From NCBI RefSeq assembly GCF_047425875.1, contig NZ_CP179727.1, positions 1,674,001-1,738,000 on the forward strand: DNA of 64,000 nucleotides, read 5' to 3'. Position 1 is the stretch's first letter. Each line of letters begins with the position of its first letter. The stretch is from Macrococcoides animalis (GTDB taxonomy: Bacteria > Bacillota > Bacilli > Staphylococcales > Staphylococcaceae). A program made the position numbers and the translations under genes. The notes beneath the pieces are model-generated. The model was not told the DNA's origin. It saw only the letters and a list, made by a program, of their open reading frames with translations, and ran no database searches. Shown here piece by piece: positions 61,937 to 64,000 of the stretch.

Positions 61937-63064
61937 TTAATTTCGGTTCATCCTAATTTGGTTTGATTTAAAATTTACATCTGGGTAGTACATATTTTTA
62001 ACGAGTAAGTTCGGTCCTAAACATTTTACTTTGGGACAGTGACAGTTGAGTGATTGATTTAACTCACTTGCTTTCCACTTGTCATAAATGGTTTGTAATG
62101 GTGTCTTAATGATGTTTTCGATAGTTCCTGTTTCATCACCAAAGTCAGTAACAATAACGTCACCAGTAAATACATTCACGTTAAGTCTTGAACGGCCGTC
62201 AGGGTCATTTCTTACAGTAACGTTCTTCGCGTTATTCACTTCATTTAAAAATGCTAAATCGTCTTGATTTATTGAACAAGGTAATATCGGTAACGTCCCA
62301 AATAACATCCAAGTTTCTTGATTTCTAAAAGAAAGTAATTGTCTAATCGCAGCTTTGGTTTCTTCTATCGTTAGGACATTTAAATCACTAGCAAAGTCAG
62401 AAGGGTACATTGGGTGAACTTCGTGGCGTGCGCATTTCATATCATTAACTATTTCGTGATGAATCTTCTCTAAATACGGAAGTGTACTTTTATTCAACAT
62501 CGTTTCAGCAGAGACAAACATGCCAGCTTCAGATAATTTACGGGCATTTTCAATCATTTGTTCATATAATCTATAGCGGGAAGGAAGTGGAGGTTTCTTA
62601 TCCATCACATGGAAACCAACTTCCGCAAATGCATCAATTGTTCCCCAGTTATGAGAAATATGCATTACATCAACTAAATCTATAATCGGTTCATAGCGCT
62701 CATAATTGATTGTTAAATTTGAATTCATTTGTGTATAAATACCACGTTGCTGAGCGTATTTTAATATAGGAATAACTGTTTCTTTTATAGATTTCTTAGA
62801 GAACATTGGTTCTCCGCCAGTAACACTTAAAGTCGATAAATATTCAACTTCATCAAGACGTTTGAAGATGGATTTCATATCTATCGTGTCTGGGTCTTTG
62901 AGTTGTAATGTATAGCCGACAGCGCAATGGGCACAACGCATATTACATAATGTTGTTGTTGTAAATTCAATATTTGAAAGTTTTGTCTCACCATATTTTT
63001 GGACATCATTATATGCTTCCCATGGGTCGTTATCAATCGAAATCTTTTCTTTCAAATGTAGCAT
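61937..63064 (-). CDS. YfkAB-type radical SAM protein (CxCxxxxC)
   Basis: A 375-residue radical SAM protein: CNMRCAHC (CxxxCxxC), SVTGGEPMFS and a C-terminal CHCPKVKC, the CxCxxxxC motif that names the YfkAB family. VHPMYPSDFA and a SPASM-like end are present. The reaction is unknown. ATG 63064 (MLHLKEKISID) with GAAGG upstream is preferred to the frame start at 63082. Confidence 0.9.
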   Translation of the reverse strand: MLHLKEKISIDNDPWEAYNDVQKYGETKLSNIEFTTTTLCNMRCAHCAVGYTLQLKDPDTIDMKSIFKRLDEVEYLSTLSVTGGEPMFSKKSIKETVIPILKYAQQRGIYTQMNSNLTINYERYEPIIDLVDVMHISHNWGTIDAFAEVGFHVMDKKPPLPSRYRLYEQMIENARKLSEAGMFVSAETMLNKSTLPYLEKIHHEIVNDMKCARHEVHPMYPSDFASDLNVLTIEETKAAIRQLLSFRNQETWMLFGTLPILPCSINQDDLAFLNEVNNAKNVTVRNDPDGRSRLNVNVFTGDVIVTDFGDETGTIENIIKTPLQTIYDKWKASELNQSLNCHCPKVKCLGPNLLVKNMYYPDVNFKSNQIRMNRN

Positions 63065-63198
63065 ATTTAGCCTTCTTTCCAATAATCGTCTTTTTCTATT
63101 ATGAACATGTGAGAATGTTTGTCAATAATAAATACATTGAAAGTTTGTTGAATATGTTACATAATGAATACATTCAAGATAATTATAAGGAGCGTATT

Positions 63199-63357
63199 AT
63201 GACTAAAGATTCTTTAGAAGAAATTAAAGTAAAGTTAACTGATTTTATGGAGACAATCGAATCTGTTAATCCAGAAACAACAGATATCAATGATATTGAT
63301 GAGTGGTTAAGTATTTTAGATCAGTTAGAAGAGAAAGTTAAATCTATTCAACAATAA
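63199..63357 (+). CDS. SE1561-type small acidic protein
   Basis: A 52-residue acidic helical protein, MTKDSLEEIKVKLTDFMETI, then PETTDINDIDEWLSILDQLEEKV. I match it to the staphylococcal SE1561 family, function unknown. aaggag lies 7-8 bases before ATG 63199. A longer frame from 62974 runs antisense over the radical SAM gene and is rejected. It is 11 bases from the next gene, likely one operon. Confidence 0.8.
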   Translation: MTKDSLEEIKVKLTDFMETIESVNPETTDINDIDEWLSILDQLEEKVKSIQQ

Positions 63358-63368
63358 GGAGATAAGTA

Positions 63369-64000
63369 ATGGCAGATATCCAAGTAAAAGTCGGTCAGCA
63401 GTTTCCTTTAACTATTAAAAGACTCGGCATTAATGGCGAGGGAATAGGTTATTTTAAAAGGAAGATTACATTTGTTAAAGGTGCACTACCTGGTGAAGTA
63501 ATCGTTGCACAAGTAACTGATATTAACAATAAATATTTAGAAGCAAAGATGGTTAAAATTCGTGAAAAATCAAGAGAACGTGTGAAACCATTATGTAATG
63601 TGTTTGATTTATGTGGTGGATGTCAATTACAGCATCTATCATACAACGGGCAATTAAAATATAAAAAACAAATCGTTGAAGATGCTATTACGAAATATGC
63701 ACCACACGTAAAGTTAGATTTAATTAAAGATACTTTAGGTATGGCAAGTCCTTTCGGTTATCGTAATAAGAATCAATTTCCAGTTGAGAAATCTGGACGT
63801 AAAATTCGTGCAGGATTATATAAAGAACATTCAAATACGTTGATTGATTTACATGAATGTATCGTACAAGATGATCGTACGATGAAAACAACGAATGAAA
63901 TCAAGAAGATTATGAGTGAGTTAAATATAGAAGTATGTAAAAATCCTTCTCGTGAATACGGTGTTAGACATATTATTACACGTGTGGCACTAGCAACAGG
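63369..64000 (+). CDS. RumA/RlmD-type rRNA uracil methyltransferase, 3' end cut by window edge
   Basis: N-terminal 210 residues of a 23S rRNA uracil-C5 methyltransferase. A TRAM domain (about 1-60: IKRLGINGEGIGYFKRKITFVKGALPGE) is followed by the Fe-S motif CNVFDLCGGCQLQHLSYNGQLKYKK, with a further Cys in LHECIV. FGYRNKNQFPVEK also fits. The AdoMet domain lies beyond the edge. It keeps the cluster cysteines that its paralog at 35835 lacks. Confidence 0.92.
   Translation, partial: MADIQVKVGQQFPLTIKRLGINGEGIGYFKRKITFVKGALPGEVIVAQVTDINNKYLEAKMVKIREKSRERVKPLCNVFDLCGGCQLQHLSYNGQLKYKKQIVEDAITKYAPHVKLDLIKDTLGMASPFGYRNKNQFPVEKSGRKIRAGLYKEHSNTLIDLHECIVQDDRTMKTTNEIKKIMSELNIEVCKNPSREYGVRHIITRVALAT

Noticed and set aside
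62974..63198. Long N terminus of the SE1561-type protein
   Set aside because: It overlaps the 5' end of the radical SAM gene and its upstream region; ATG 63199 has a good RBS and the known family length.

Overview
The window is chromosomal DNA from a low-GC Gram-positive coccus of the family Staphylococcaceae. Evidence: the linked blocks pcrB-pcrA-ligA-camS-putP-gatCAB, murT-gatD, map and vraU-vraT-vraS-vraR are in the staphylococcal arrangement; NOS, CamS, DgkB and VraS sequences look staphylococcal; intergenic DNA is very AT rich. Several interposed genes, and a his operon between nos and pncB, do not fit the Staphylococcus aureus layout as I recall it. I lean towards Macrococcus or a Mammaliicoccus (S. 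sciuri-like) lineage, but the genus is an inference.

Layout. 1-1025: nearly complete bacterial nitric oxide synthase oxygenase (minus), cut at the left edge. 1123-8008: complete histidine operon hisZGDCBHAF(IE) (minus) with overlapping or almost touching genes, driven by a promoter at the end of an upstream MFS transporter gene (8069-9238). 9359-14420: pncB-nadE, a UPF0316/DUF2179 protein, a NETI-type small protein, purB behind a convincing PurR box pair, and a YerC/HisR-type TrpR-like regulator. 14497-16146: two tandem M15 (VanY/LdcB-like) carboxypeptidase lipoproteins. 16283-27256: pcrB-pcrA-ligA-camS, putP (minus, with a cre-like site), gatCAB. 27426-32896: accessory genes (CpsB/YwqE-type PHP phosphatase, anchored SGNH-like protein, GrpB, HerA/DUF853 ATPase, small membrane protein) ending in dgkB. 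33013-37199: SDR dehydrogenase, 5'-nucleotidase-family phosphoesterase, and an RlmCD-type methyltransferase that lacks iron-sulfur cysteines. 37287-40874: AdhR-like MerR regulator, a MerR-type promoter, alpha/beta hydrolase, cyclophilin-like lipoprotein and FMN monooxygenase. 41023-44465: dinB, small membrane protein, exonuclease-BRCT protein, YkvI-type transporter. 44505-47567: feo operon with a Fur box, and ferritin. 47747-49787: murT-gatD, followed by three hairpins sharing one stem sequence. 50007-51855: radical SAM/SPASM protein and scdA. 51900-56630: FUSC-type membrane protein, map, vraUTSR. 56699-64000: carbonic anhydrase, BrkB-type protein, YtxH-like protein, UPF0435, ampS, a 57-residue membrane protein, acyl-CoA thioesterase, HTH-cupin regulator, YfkAB radical SAM protein, SE1561-type protein, and a second RumA-type methyltransferase cut by the right edge.

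How the genes work together. Several genes bear on nitric oxide, iron and iron-sulfur chemistry: an NO producer, ScdA for Fe-S repair, Feo/ferritin iron handling, two radical SAM enzymes, and an RNA methyltransferase pair of which one has lost its cluster. Envelope functions are also frequent: MurT/GatD amidation of lipid II, M15 carboxypeptidases, VraTSR stress sensing, DgkB lipid recycling and PcrB. No rRNA, tRNA, CRISPR array, IS element, prophage or riboswitch was recognised. I found no new defence or mobile system. The most original signals are a complete AdhR-type operator/promoter, the hairpin trio after gatD, cluster loss in one of two RumA paralogs, and terminators whose stems include the last codons of genes.
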